From assembly GCA_900317585.1 (NCBI GenBank), contig ONHG01000003.1, positions 1-64,000 on the forward strand: a DNA stretch of 64,000 nucleotides. Direction: 5' to 3'. The notes under the pieces are model-generated. The model searched no databases, was not told the DNA's origin, and worked only from the letters and a program-made list of their open reading frames with translations. This DNA is from an uncultured Lachnospiraceae bacterium (GTDB lineage: Bacteria; Bacillota; Clostridia; Lachnospirales; Lachnospiraceae). Every line of letters starts with the position of its first letter. Positions within the stretch are counted from its first letter, which is position 1. Positions 16,943 to 25,304 of the stretch are shown here, piece by piece. The translations under genes and the position numbers were made by a program.

Positions 16943-19765
16943 TTAATCTGTACGGGCACTTGAACCTGATGAATTAACGCCCTCTGCTTTTACAGAAAGA
17001 AGGTCATCAAGTGACTCCAGATTGTAATAGTATGAAATTATATTTCTTGATGCTGCAGCCGCATTATGTGAGCTGTAGCCGTATGAGATACGCGTAGCAA
17101 TCGAAATCTCAGGATTGCTGTAAGGGGCATATCCCACAAAAAGAGCATGGTTCGGGCGATTTTCAACCTGCTGGGCTGTACCGGTTTTTCCGGCAACCTC
17201 AACACCTGTGAAACCGCCAAATACATCATGAAGATCCTCAACAACCATTCGCATTCCCTGGTGTATAGCATCCCACTGACTCTGGTTTAAGGTATCTGAT
17301 ATATCTTTAAATTTGGAATCGTACTGTTCTACAGTTTTTCCATCAGCATCCATAATTTTATTCATCAGCTTATAATCATACAGTTTTCCTGATACTACAG
17401 CAGTCACATATCTTGACAGTGATACCGTCGTAAAGTTGTTATTACTTTGTCCGATTGCTGCCATTACAGGGTACTGTGTAGCTATGGATGGTGTTTTCTC
17501 TACAATTTCAAGACCGGATTTCTCATTAAGGCCGTAAATAGATGCATATTTTTGTATGTATTTCATACCATTTTCATCATCGTAGGAGCCTGTATCCTTA
17601 CTTGCCAGCCTAAAGCCTGTTGTATAAAAAAATACGTTACATGAATCACGTAGTGCCTCTGACACATTGTCCATGCCATGTGCTCCTGGATAAATCCAGC
17701 ATTTTGGCTGATTGCTTATATCTGTAAATATTCCAGTACAGTTTATCTTTGATGAAGTATCTATCACTCCCTCAGCAAGTCCAGCTGTACTTGAAACCAT
17801 CTTAAAGGTAGAACCCGGTGCTGTCTGTTCCTGGGTGGCATAATTCCATAACGGATTCGACTTATCCTCCCTTAATGCCTGATAGTAATCGGCATCCACA
17901 GTATTTGCAAGCTTGTTGTTATCATAGCCGGGATAGCTGACCATGGCCTTTATCTGTCCGGTGTTTATGTCTGTTATGACACATGATCCTGTACATGGGT
18001 CAAGGGCGAGCTGCGCCGGGGTGATTTCTATGTTATTAATCTTGTCCATCAGAAAAGCATAAGGACTGATAGAACCGTTGGCTATATTGTTAACTGTCGC
18101 ATCATCATAATCTAAAACACCCTGGTCAAATAATAAAAGGCATAGCTGCTGACCTGTAACGGCACCTGAATTGACCATATATTTATAGATTATCTTGGCA
18201 AAATCCTTATTTGTTGACAATCCGTTTTCAATATATGAACAAAGTGCTGAATACACCTCGGATGAATCGGCATACTTTTGATTCACATCAAGCTTTGTTA
18301 TATCTATCCACTGCTTTGATATGCAGTATTTGAGATAATCCTTTGGTGATACAGTGCCTGCCTTCCATGCTGTGTATGTGGAATCAGATGAATCTATCTG
18401 ATCAGACAGTAATAATCCGTCATCACTGAGCATAGACATTACACAGGTGAAATAATCAAGCACCTGCTCTGACATACCGGATGTTCCTGTATTTCCGTTT
18501 TGAAGCTCATTGTCTATCGTGCCAAGCGCCCCCTGAAGCTGCTCACTGAAGCTGGTGTATATAGACTGCTCTGTAGCAGAGGCATCAGCCGCATTAAAAT
18601 GGTTCAAATCAATTACGTTGTTATTCAATAAAGCAAAATATACATCCGTAATGGGAATCTCGCCACTTTTAATTTTAGAGTAGACAATTCCTGCGATTTC
18701 CTGCTCAAGAAGCTTGTAGGTTGCCTCCTGCAGTTTTATATCAATACTCAGATACACATCATTTCCGGAAACCGAATTTTTCTGGCTGATTACATCGGTA
18801 ATCTTACCAACGTTATTGACATATACCTGTTTCTCACCGTTTTTACCACGGAGATAGCTTTCATAGTATTGTTCGAGCCCTGACTTTCCAACCATGTCAT
18901 TTTGTGTATATGAGCTGTCATCCTCTGACAGTTCATTGTACTCATCAGTCGAAATCTTACCGGTGTAACCCACAATTGGTGAAATATATTCGGCATAATT
19001 GTATTTTCTTATAGTGTCCTCCTCAATTGAGACACCTGTAAGAGTATCTGAATGCTCATTCACATAGGCAACTATTGTATCGTTTACATCCTTCGCAATG
19101 GTAGTAGTCTTGTACTTAGTAAAGCGGTTCTGTTTGATAGCATATCTTACAACAACAATGTCATATATTGTCTGCTTATCATATTTATCACTCACATCAA
19201 AGCACTCATTCTGATTAGAACGAAGGAAATCTATGACATTCTCGGCAGTTGCATTAGCCTCATCAAAACCAAGCTTTTTATTATATTCAAGCTTTTCATA
19301 TTTCTTGCCGAAAACATCCGAGAGAAACCTTTTACGTGATGTCTCAGATGTAATATTAAAGCTGTATGTACCGTCTTCATTGAGGTCAATAGGAAAATCC
19401 TTATAGATTTCTCCACCGTTTTTCTTTATGACGGCAATAAGCTCCTTAAGCTCCTTGTTTAGAAGCTTGTTGTGCTCTTTTGTCGAAGAATAATTACCGT
19501 TATCAGAAATAACAACCGAGTAGGCAAGCTGATTAAACGCTAAAAGATTGCCATTACAATCATATATATTGCCTCGCGAAGCATCTATTGAAAGTGGCTT
19601 TTTAATAAGCATTATAAAGTTTTTCTGATATTCAGCTCCATTAACAATCTGAAGACTGAAAATTCTTTCTGCCAGTATTGCAAATAAAAGAATTATTACT
19701 GCTGCCAAAACAAACAGCCTGGAGCTGAAAAATTTTTTCAGATAATCTTTTATATCATAAATCAA
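16943..19765 (-). CDS. mrdA: Penicillin-binding protein 2 (elongation transpeptidase)
   Basis: This class B PBP cross-links peptidoglycan during elongation, working with RodA and MreC. There is one N-terminal membrane helix (LFVLAAVIILLFAILAERIF), a pedestal domain, then the transpeptidase with SxxK (Ser652-Lys655, PGSTFK), SCN (708-710) and KTG (860-862). Numbering is from TTG 19765, chosen because GGAG lies 11 bases upstream; TTG 19798 is also open but lies inside mreD. At ~940 residues it is far longer than the usual 600-700. About 200 extra residues (~365-585) are inserted between VYLSIDIKLQEATYKLL and DPCTGSCVITDINTGQIKAM. It overlaps mreD by 11 bases. Confidence 0.92.
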   Translation of the reverse strand: MIYDIKDYLKKFFSSRLFVLAAVIILLFAILAERIFSLQIVNGAEYQKNFIMLIKKPLSIDASRGNIYDCNGNLLAFNQLAYSVVISDNGNYSSTKEHNKLLNKELKELIAVIKKNGGEIYKDFPIDLNEDGTYSFNITSETSRKRFLSDVFGKKYEKLEYNKKLGFDEANATAENVIDFLRSNQNECFDVSDKYDKQTIYDIVVVRYAIKQNRFTKYKTTTIAKDVNDTIVAYVNEHSDTLTGVSIEEDTIRKYNYAEYISPIVGYTGKISTDEYNELSEDDSSYTQNDMVGKSGLEQYYESYLRGKNGEKQVYVNNVGKITDVISQKNSVSGNDVYLSIDIKLQEATYKLLEQEIAGIVYSKIKSGEIPITDVYFALLNNNVIDLNHFNAADASATEQSIYTSFSEQLQGALGTIDNELQNGNTGTSGMSEQVLDYFTCVMSMLSDDGLLLSDQIDSSDSTYTAWKAGTVSPKDYLKYCISKQWIDITKLDVNQKYADSSEVYSALCSYIENGLSTNKDFAKIIYKYMVNSGAVTGQQLCLLLFDQGVLDYDDATVNNIANGSISPYAFLMDKINNIEITPAQLALDPCTGSCVITDINTGQIKAMVSYPGYDNNKLANTVDADYYQALREDKSNPLWNYATQEQTAPGSTFKMVSSTAGLAEGVIDTSSKINCTGIFTDISNQPKCWIYPGAHGMDNVSEALRDSCNVFFYTTGFRLASKDTGSYDDENGMKYIQKYASIYGLNEKSGLEIVEKTPSIATQYPVMAAIGQSNNNFTTVSLSRYVTAVVSGKLYDYKLMNKIMDADGKTVEQYDSKFKDISDTLNQSQWDAIHQGMRMVVEDLHDVFGGFTGVEVAGKTGTAQQVENRPNHALFVGYAPYSNPEISIATRISYGYSSHNAAAASRNIISYYYNLESLDDLLSVKAEGVNSSGSSARTD

Positions 19766-20276
19766 ATTTCTTTGCTCTCCTTTTCTCGTGTTCTTCAAGC
19801 TTCTGATTTATCTTAAGAAATAACAGATACAAAAGTATACTGACAACCATTGTGTATACAAAATCAGGAATAATTATTGACTTAAGATAATACCAGAACT
19901 GAAATCTGCCTCGAAGCAGAAACATTATAAAATATACAAACAGATTGTATATCAGATCACTGCCTCCAATAAGGAGCATCGGAAGCTTGATATCATCCGG
20001 ATAAAATCTTTTTTGGAAAAAACCATTGATAAAACCGATATACATATATATTAGAGCATATACACCTAAATAATTTCCGCAAAAAATGTCAATAAGAAGT
20101 CCACTGAATAATCCTATCCACAGTCCCTCTTTTTTGCCACGCATAAATCCAAACGATGATACTGCTATTATTAACAGATTTGGTGATATACCGGCTATTG
20201 CAAAGGATTTAAACAAGGTAGTCTGCAATACAAAGCATATTGTAATTATGATGAATAATACTATTTTACGTCTCAT
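19755..20276 (-). CDS. mreD: Rod shape-determining protein MreD
   Basis: MreD is a small integral membrane component of the elongasome of unclear biochemical role. The 173-residue protein has about five hydrophobic segments, beginning VLFIIITICFVLQTTLF, and the family-like GLWIGLFSGLLIDIFCG and YALIYMYIGFINGFF segments. ATG 20276 follows GAGGAG. It lies between mreC and PBP2, overlapping the latter, so the two are probably translationally coupled. Confidence 0.9.
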   Translation of the reverse strand: MRRKIVLFIIITICFVLQTTLFKSFAIAGISPNLLIIAVSSFGFMRGKKEGLWIGLFSGLLIDIFCGNYLGVYALIYMYIGFINGFFQKRFYPDDIKLPMLLIGGSDLIYNLFVYFIMFLLRGRFQFWYYLKSIIIPDFVYTMVVSILLYLLFLKINQKLEEHEKRRAKKFDL

Positions 20277-20290
20277 TATGCTCCTCTATC

Positions 20291-21220
20291 CTACTCTGTT
20301 GTGGTCTGTGTCGAATTTTCAGTACTTTCTGTAGCCTGAGTATCATCTGAACCTGTGTTCTTGAGCTGTGTAATTACCATTACATTTTCAATATGTTCAA
20401 AATCAACGACAGGTGTGATGGTGCCGGACTTGGTAAGGTTATTGGAATTGTTCTCAACAGATGTGACATATCCCACCAAAATTCCCTGCTGGTATCTGTC
20501 TGAAACGTATGATGTCACAACAGGATCTCCGACCTGTACTTTACCATCATCATCCTTGAGCTCTGTAAATGTGATAACCTTATTTTCGTTCATTGTCTTT
20601 ATATTACCGCTTACAGTGAGATTATCCTCTGTGGTTGAAACCATGCAGCTCACCTTGCTTGAATCATCAATAATACATCTGATCTTGGCATAATTGTTGC
20701 CGGCATCGGTGACAATACCAACCAGACCGCTTCCGGCAAGCACATTCATGCCGACGTCCACGCCGTCTTTTTTACCCTTGTCAATGGTAAAGGTTGAAAA
20801 CCAGTTGCCACTGTCCTTTGCTATAACACTTGCAGCAACCTTTTGATAGGTCGGATATTTAGCATCAAGGTCAAAAAGCTCTCTGTAATTATTTAACTCA
20901 TACTGCTCGAGCTTATTGGTGGTAAGCTGTGTGGTAAGCTCCTCAACCTGTTTTTTCAGCTTTTTATTTTCAGATTTAATCTTTCCCAATGTACGAAACT
21001 CTGTTATCTTGTCCGAAATGCTGTTTCCCAGATTGTTAATGCCCTTCTGCATAGGTACGAATACATATCCGGCAGCATCCTGCAACGGCCCTCCGGATAT
21101 GTTCAGAGTAAGGCTTAAAAATATTGTAAGAAAACATACTCCGGTCATTATAAGAAGAGTGAATCTTGCTGGCAGCTTATTATTACGATTTCTTTTTCTT
21201 TTTCGAAATTTACTACTCAT
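20291..21220 (-). CDS. mreC: Rod shape-determining protein MreC
   Basis: MreC is a bitopic elongasome protein that binds and activates PBP2 outside the membrane. It has a basic cytoplasmic start, a membrane helix (FTLLIMTGVCFLTIFLSLTL), a coiled coil (~75-110, KSENKKLKKQVEELTTQL) and two beta-barrel domains with VIAKDSGNWFSTFTIDKG, VVTDAGNNYAKIRCIIDDSS and GDPVVTS. The C-terminal tail is Thr/Ser/Gln-rich and probably disordered. Length 309 is typical. ATG 21220 follows AGAGG. Confidence 0.93.
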   Translation of the reverse strand: MSSKFRKRKRNRNNKLPARFTLLIMTGVCFLTIFLSLTLNISGGPLQDAAGYVFVPMQKGINNLGNSISDKITEFRTLGKIKSENKKLKKQVEELTTQLTTNKLEQYELNNYRELFDLDAKYPTYQKVAASVIAKDSGNWFSTFTIDKGKKDGVDVGMNVLAGSGLVGIVTDAGNNYAKIRCIIDDSSKVSCMVSTTEDNLTVSGNIKTMNENKVITFTELKDDDGKVQVGDPVVTSYVSDRYQQGILVGYVTSVENNSNNLTKSGTITPVVDFEHIENVMVITQLKNTGSDDTQATESTENSTQTTTE

Positions 21221-21243
21221 TTGAACCTCTGATTAGGATTTTG

Positions 21244-22245
21244 TTATTTTATGCTGAACGGAAGTGTCTTGTATTTTGATTCGGAAACAATCTTAACAAG
21301 ACCTCTTACAGCACTTTCCTCAGGAAACTCTGAAGGAATTACCTTTATTCCTGTAATCTGCTCAAAGAGCTGACCAAGTCCCTGAAGCTTTGAACCACCA
21401 CCGGTGATATATATTCCTGAATGAATAATGTCCTTTGCAAGCTCCGGAGGAGTTTTCTCAAGTATCATTTTTATGGATGTGCATATTGATTCAAGATTTG
21501 ACTTCATTGCCTCATATATGGCTTCAGAAGATATCTCCATCTCTATAGGAAGTCCGCTTAATACGTCACGTCCCACAACCACCATCCTGTCCTCACGTCC
21601 CGGAAGGGCTGAGCCTATTGTCTCTTTTAATGATTTGGCTGTTTTCTGGCCTATTACAAGGTTGTATTCTTTTCTGATGTAGGAAATAATCGACTCATCA
21701 AGTCTGTTGCCACCAAAATGAAGCAGGTCACTGAGCACCAGTCCGCCAAGTGATATTACAGATGTCTCTGTAGTATCAGCTCCCATGTCAACAATCATGA
21801 CTCCCGTCGGTTCATTTACGTCGATATCAAGCCCTACAGCATCAGCTATAGGCTTCTCACAAAGCAGCACCTTCTTTGGCTTTGCCTTGCTCTTATAAAA
21901 AATCTCATAGAATGCTCTTTTTTCTACAGGCGTAATATCTGTAGGAACAGCTATTATAAACTCAGCATTCTTTATTCTTGCCTTTATTCTGTGCTCCAGA
22001 AAATCAAATATCATTTTCTGGAGAAGATTATAATCTGCGATAACTCCCTCTACCACCGGGAATTTGACCAGAATATTTTCAGGAGCTTTTTCAAACATGG
22101 CATATGCTGAATTGCCATATGAATATATCTGATTTTTATTCACTACCGCAATAGTATTTTTCTCAAGCATTGTCTTGCCTGTTGCCTTTGAATATACCTT
22201 GAAATTGTTGGTTCCCAAATCAATTCCATAAACGTTATTACTCAT
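21244..22245 (-). CDS. mreB: Rod shape-determining actin homologue MreB
   Basis: MreB is a bacterial actin that forms membrane filaments guiding lateral wall synthesis. Actin-fold motifs are visible: phosphate 1 (YGIDLGTNNFKVY, residues 5-17), connect 1, phosphate 2 (MIVDMGADTTETSVISLGG, ~150-168) and the adenosine site (IYITGGGSKLQGL, ~283-295). Length 333 is normal. ATG 22245 follows GAGGT. It heads mreBCD and follows radC, the common radC-mreBCD order. Confidence 0.94.
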   Translation of the reverse strand: MSNNVYGIDLGTNNFKVYSKATGKTMLEKNTIAVVNKNQIYSYGNSAYAMFEKAPENILVKFPVVEGVIADYNLLQKMIFDFLEHRIKARIKNAEFIIAVPTDITPVEKRAFYEIFYKSKAKPKKVLLCEKPIADAVGLDIDVNEPTGVMIVDMGADTTETSVISLGGLVLSDLLHFGGNRLDESIISYIRKEYNLVIGQKTAKSLKETIGSALPGREDRMVVVGRDVLSGLPIEMEISSEAIYEAMKSNLESICTSIKMILEKTPPELAKDIIHSGIYITGGGSKLQGLGQLFEQITGIKVIPSEFPEESAVRGLVKIVSESKYKTLPFSIK

Positions 22246-22268
22246 AATGATTCTACCTCGTCTTCTGT

Positions 22269-22958
22269 TTATATAATTTTATTTTCATAGAAGCTGTAAT
22301 ATTCGTTATCTCCAATGATAATGTGGTCACAAAGCTCTATTGAAAAAATCCTTGAACCCTCCGCCAGCCTGTCTGTAACAGCTATATCATCTTTGCTGGG
22401 AGTACAGTCGCCACTGGGGTGATTGTGTAAAAGAACTATCTTTGACGCATTTTTCTCCAAAGCAGTCCTCATGACGGAACTTATGTCCACAACAGACGAA
22501 CTGAGTGAACCCTTGGATATGAATTTGTCACCTAAAAACCGGCTTTTTACATCAAAATAGGCACATATCACAACCTCCTGCTGCAGATGTCTCATCTGCT
22601 CCATATAATAATCAGCTATTGTGACAGGTGTATTCATGCGTATGCTGCGTGCCCGTTTTGCTTTTGAGATGCGCATCGACAGCTCTGCTACAGCCTTAAG
22701 CTGTATTGCCTTAATCTGTCCGATTCCCGAAACCTGAATAAGCTCATCATATGACATCTCATAAAGATTTAAGAGGTTGCCATGCCGGCCGGAAAGTATC
22801 TCCTGTGCTATGTCTACAGCACTTTTGTCCTTTGTGCCGGTTTTGATAATGATGGCCAATAAATCTGCATCGGACAGTCCGGATGCCCCAAGAGATAAAA
22901 ATTTTTCGTAAGGACGCTCGGATGCCGGTAATTCTTTAATTGTTTTGTTTGTCTGCAT
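22269..22958 (-). CDS. radC: RadC-family JAB1/MPN metalloprotein
   Basis: RadC proteins were linked to DNA repair and recombination, but their biochemical role is unsettled. The N-terminal helix-hairpin-helix part (GLSDADLLAIIIKTGTKDKSA, VSGIGQIKAIQLKA) is followed by a JAMM metal site with His178, His180 and Asp191 (HNHPSGDCTPSKDD). Length 229 is typical. ATG 22958 follows AAAGGG. It stands upstream of mreB, as in B. subtilis. Confidence 0.93.
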   Translation of the reverse strand: MQTNKTIKELPASERPYEKFLSLGASGLSDADLLAIIIKTGTKDKSAVDIAQEILSGRHGNLLNLYEMSYDELIQVSGIGQIKAIQLKAVAELSMRISKAKRARSIRMNTPVTIADYYMEQMRHLQQEVVICAYFDVKSRFLGDKFISKGSLSSSVVDISSVMRTALEKNASKIVLLHNHPSGDCTPSKDDIAVTDRLAEGSRIFSIELCDHIIIGDNEYYSFYENKII

Positions 22959-23029
22959 TTAATCCCTTTCGCTTCTCCCAGGCGATTGACAACGGATTTA
23001 AGCAAAGTTTTCAGTTAATTGTAGCACAC

Positions 23030-24328
23030 CTAATCAAGCTTAACAAGATTTCTCTCATAAAGTTTTTGTAAAGACATTAAAATTCCAAGCTTTGCATGGT
23101 ACCATGTGAGTCCTCCCTGGAAATAAACCGCATATGGAGGCTTCACAGGACCGTCAGCAGAAAGCTCAATGGATGAGCCCTGCACAAATGCGCCTGCTGC
23201 CATGATGACATCGCTGTCATAGCCCGGCATAGCCCATGGCTCAGGTGTCACATAGCTGTCCACCGGTGCTGCTGCCTGTATGCCCTCGCAGAAAGCTATC
23301 ATAGCATCGCGGTTATTGAACTCTACAGCCTGTATGATATCGTGGCGGCTTTCAGTACCGTCAGGAACCACCTTAAAACCAAGCTTTTCATAGATTTTTG
23401 CGGCAAAGATTGCTCCCTTTAATGCTCCGCTAACGACAGTCGGTGCAAGGAAAAAGCCCTGATAAAATGACTGGATGACTCCGAGTGAGGCTCCAACCTC
23501 CTTGCCAAGCCCCGGAGATGTGAGACGGTATGCGGCATTTTCAACACATTCCTTTTTGCCGACAATATAGCCTCCGATCGGTGCAAGTCCGCCTCCCGGA
23601 TTTTTGATCAGTGAGCCAACCATCATGTCCGCTCCAACCTGGATAGGCTCTGTATCCTCAACAAACTCACCGTAACAGTTATCGACCATACAGATCACAT
23701 CAGGCTTTATGCTCTTTACAAAGGCGATGAGCTCGCCTATTCTTTTGACCGAAAGTGTAGGTCTTGTAGCATAGCCCTTAGAGCGCTGGATTGTGACAAG
23801 CTTTGTTTTTTCATTGATGGCTTTCTTTATTCCATCATAGTCAAACTCACCGTCAGGCAGTAAATCAACCTGCGCATATGTGATGCCGTACTCAGCAAGT
23901 GAGCCCTTTGAAGGGCGTATGCCTATTACCTCTTCAAGTGTATCGTAAGGCTTACCGACAGGACTTAAAAGCTCATCGCCCGGGCGCAGGTTTGACATGA
24001 GTGCAAGTGCAAGTGCATGTGTACCGCAGGTAATCTGAGGCCTTACAAGTGCATCTTCTGCGCCAAAACAGTCTGCGTACACTCTCTCAAGTGTATCCCT
24101 TCCGAGGTCATTGTAGCCGTAGCCGCTTGATGCCTGGAAGCACTCTGCGCTCACCTTGTTTTTCTGCATGGCGGCTATGACCTTAAGCTGATTATACTCA
24201 GCATTTGTGTCTATTTTTTCAAAACGCTCCTTAAGCTCCTTTTCTACAGAGGTTCCGAAATCCAAAACCTCCTTTGATATTCCAAGTGTCTCATACTGCC
24301 TGTAAATGGCTTCATTGGTATCTAACAA
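23030..24328 (-). CDS. Methionine gamma-lyase family protein (YnbB, aluminium-resistance family)
   Basis: This fold-I PLP enzyme of the family annotated as aluminium resistance protein or methionine gamma-lyase family has an unproven substrate. The probable PLP lysine is Lys242 in GSLIKNPGGGLAP. Other conserved parts are SSGYGYNDLGRDTLE, QITCGTHALALAL, DNCYGEFVE and SPGLGKEVGASLG. Length 432 is normal. The start is TTG 24328 with GAGGA at 8 bases. The stop of miaA (24322) lies inside its first codons, so the two are coupled. A miaA neighbour is also seen in B. subtilis (ynbB). Confidence 0.88.
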   Translation of the reverse strand: MLDTNEAIYRQYETLGISKEVLDFGTSVEKELKERFEKIDTNAEYNQLKVIAAMQKNKVSAECFQASSGYGYNDLGRDTLERVYADCFGAEDALVRPQITCGTHALALALMSNLRPGDELLSPVGKPYDTLEEVIGIRPSKGSLAEYGITYAQVDLLPDGEFDYDGIKKAINEKTKLVTIQRSKGYATRPTLSVKRIGELIAFVKSIKPDVICMVDNCYGEFVEDTEPIQVGADMMVGSLIKNPGGGLAPIGGYIVGKKECVENAAYRLTSPGLGKEVGASLGVIQSFYQGFFLAPTVVSGALKGAIFAAKIYEKLGFKVVPDGTESRHDIIQAVEFNNRDAMIAFCEGIQAAAPVDSYVTPEPWAMPGYDSDVIMAAGAFVQGSSIELSADGPVKPPYAVYFQGGLTWYHAKLGILMSLQKLYERNLVKLD

Positions 24329-25275
24329 ATTATAATCCTCTTTTCTGCTAAAATTTCTTGTATTTTATTTAATATTTTATTATCATCATATGAATATTCA
24401 TTTTTTTCTATCCATATGGTATCTTTTTCTCTCCTAAACCAGGTTAGCTGTCTCTTTGCAAAACGCCTTGACTCAAGCTTTACCTTGTCCACAGCCTCAT
24501 CAAGTGAATATTCTCCATCGAGATATGCAAGGATTTCCTTGTAGCCTATGCCCTTCATGGATACCATATCGCTCGTGCAGCCCATTGCCTTTAGCTTTTT
24601 CACCTCATCGACAAGTCCGTTTGAAACCATGATATCAACTCTCTTATCTATCCGCTCATAAAGCCTTTGTCTTACATCATCCAGTACAAAATAGGCAAAG
24701 CTGTATGGTGACTGTTTGGCTCTTTCAGTCTCATTGTGCTTTGAAATTGGCTCATGGCAGGTGTGATAGTATTCAATTGCCCTGATGACGCGCTTTACGT
24801 TATTCTCATGGATGCTCTCGTAGGATGCAGGGTCGATATCCTTAAGCTTTTCATGCAGTGCATGGTTTCCGTGCTCATTTGCAAAGTCGTACAGGCTCTT
24901 TCTGTACGATTCATCCACATCCTGCTTTGTGAAATCAATGTCATACAAAAGCGCCTGGATATAAAAGCCGGTGCCGCCGACAACTATCGGTATCTTTCCT
25001 GCTTCGTATATCTCATTAAGTGCTTTTTTTGCCATATCCTTGAAGATAAATACATTGAACTCGTCAGATGGCTCAAGCTCATCTATCAGATAGTGCTTTA
25101 TGCCGTCCATCTCATCGACTGTAACCTTCGCAGAGCCTATATCCATGTATTTGTATACCTGCATGGAATCCGCGGATATTATAGCACCATTTATTTTTTT
25201 TGCAAGCTCAATCGATAGAGCTGTCTTTCCTACTGCTGTCGGTCCTGTCAGGACAATCATCGGTTTTTGTGTCAT
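24322..25275 (-). CDS. miaA: tRNA dimethylallyltransferase MiaA
   Basis: MiaA adds a dimethylallyl group to A37 of tRNAs that read UNN codons. The P-loop VLTGPTAVGKTALS is at residues ~8-21, with ISADSMQVYKYMDIGSAK, the TGFYIQALL region, RVIRAIEYY and a C-terminal QLTWFRRE. ATG 25275 is chosen: AGAGGTG precedes it, while the 11-codon extension to 25308 would overlap mutL and lacks a site. Length 317. It forms a mutS-mutL-miaA operon, a very common arrangement. Confidence 0.95.
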   Translation of the reverse strand: MTQKPMIVLTGPTAVGKTALSIELAKKINGAIISADSMQVYKYMDIGSAKVTVDEMDGIKHYLIDELEPSDEFNVFIFKDMAKKALNEIYEAGKIPIVVGGTGFYIQALLYDIDFTKQDVDESYRKSLYDFANEHGNHALHEKLKDIDPASYESIHENNVKRVIRAIEYYHTCHEPISKHNETERAKQSPYSFAYFVLDDVRQRLYERIDKRVDIMVSNGLVDEVKKLKAMGCTSDMVSMKGIGYKEILAYLDGEYSLDEAVDKVKLESRRFAKRQLTWFRREKDTIWIEKNEYSYDDNKILNKIQEILAEKRIIIC

Positions 25276-25304
25276 ATTGCACCTCTGTTCAAATGCGTAT
25301 GTTG

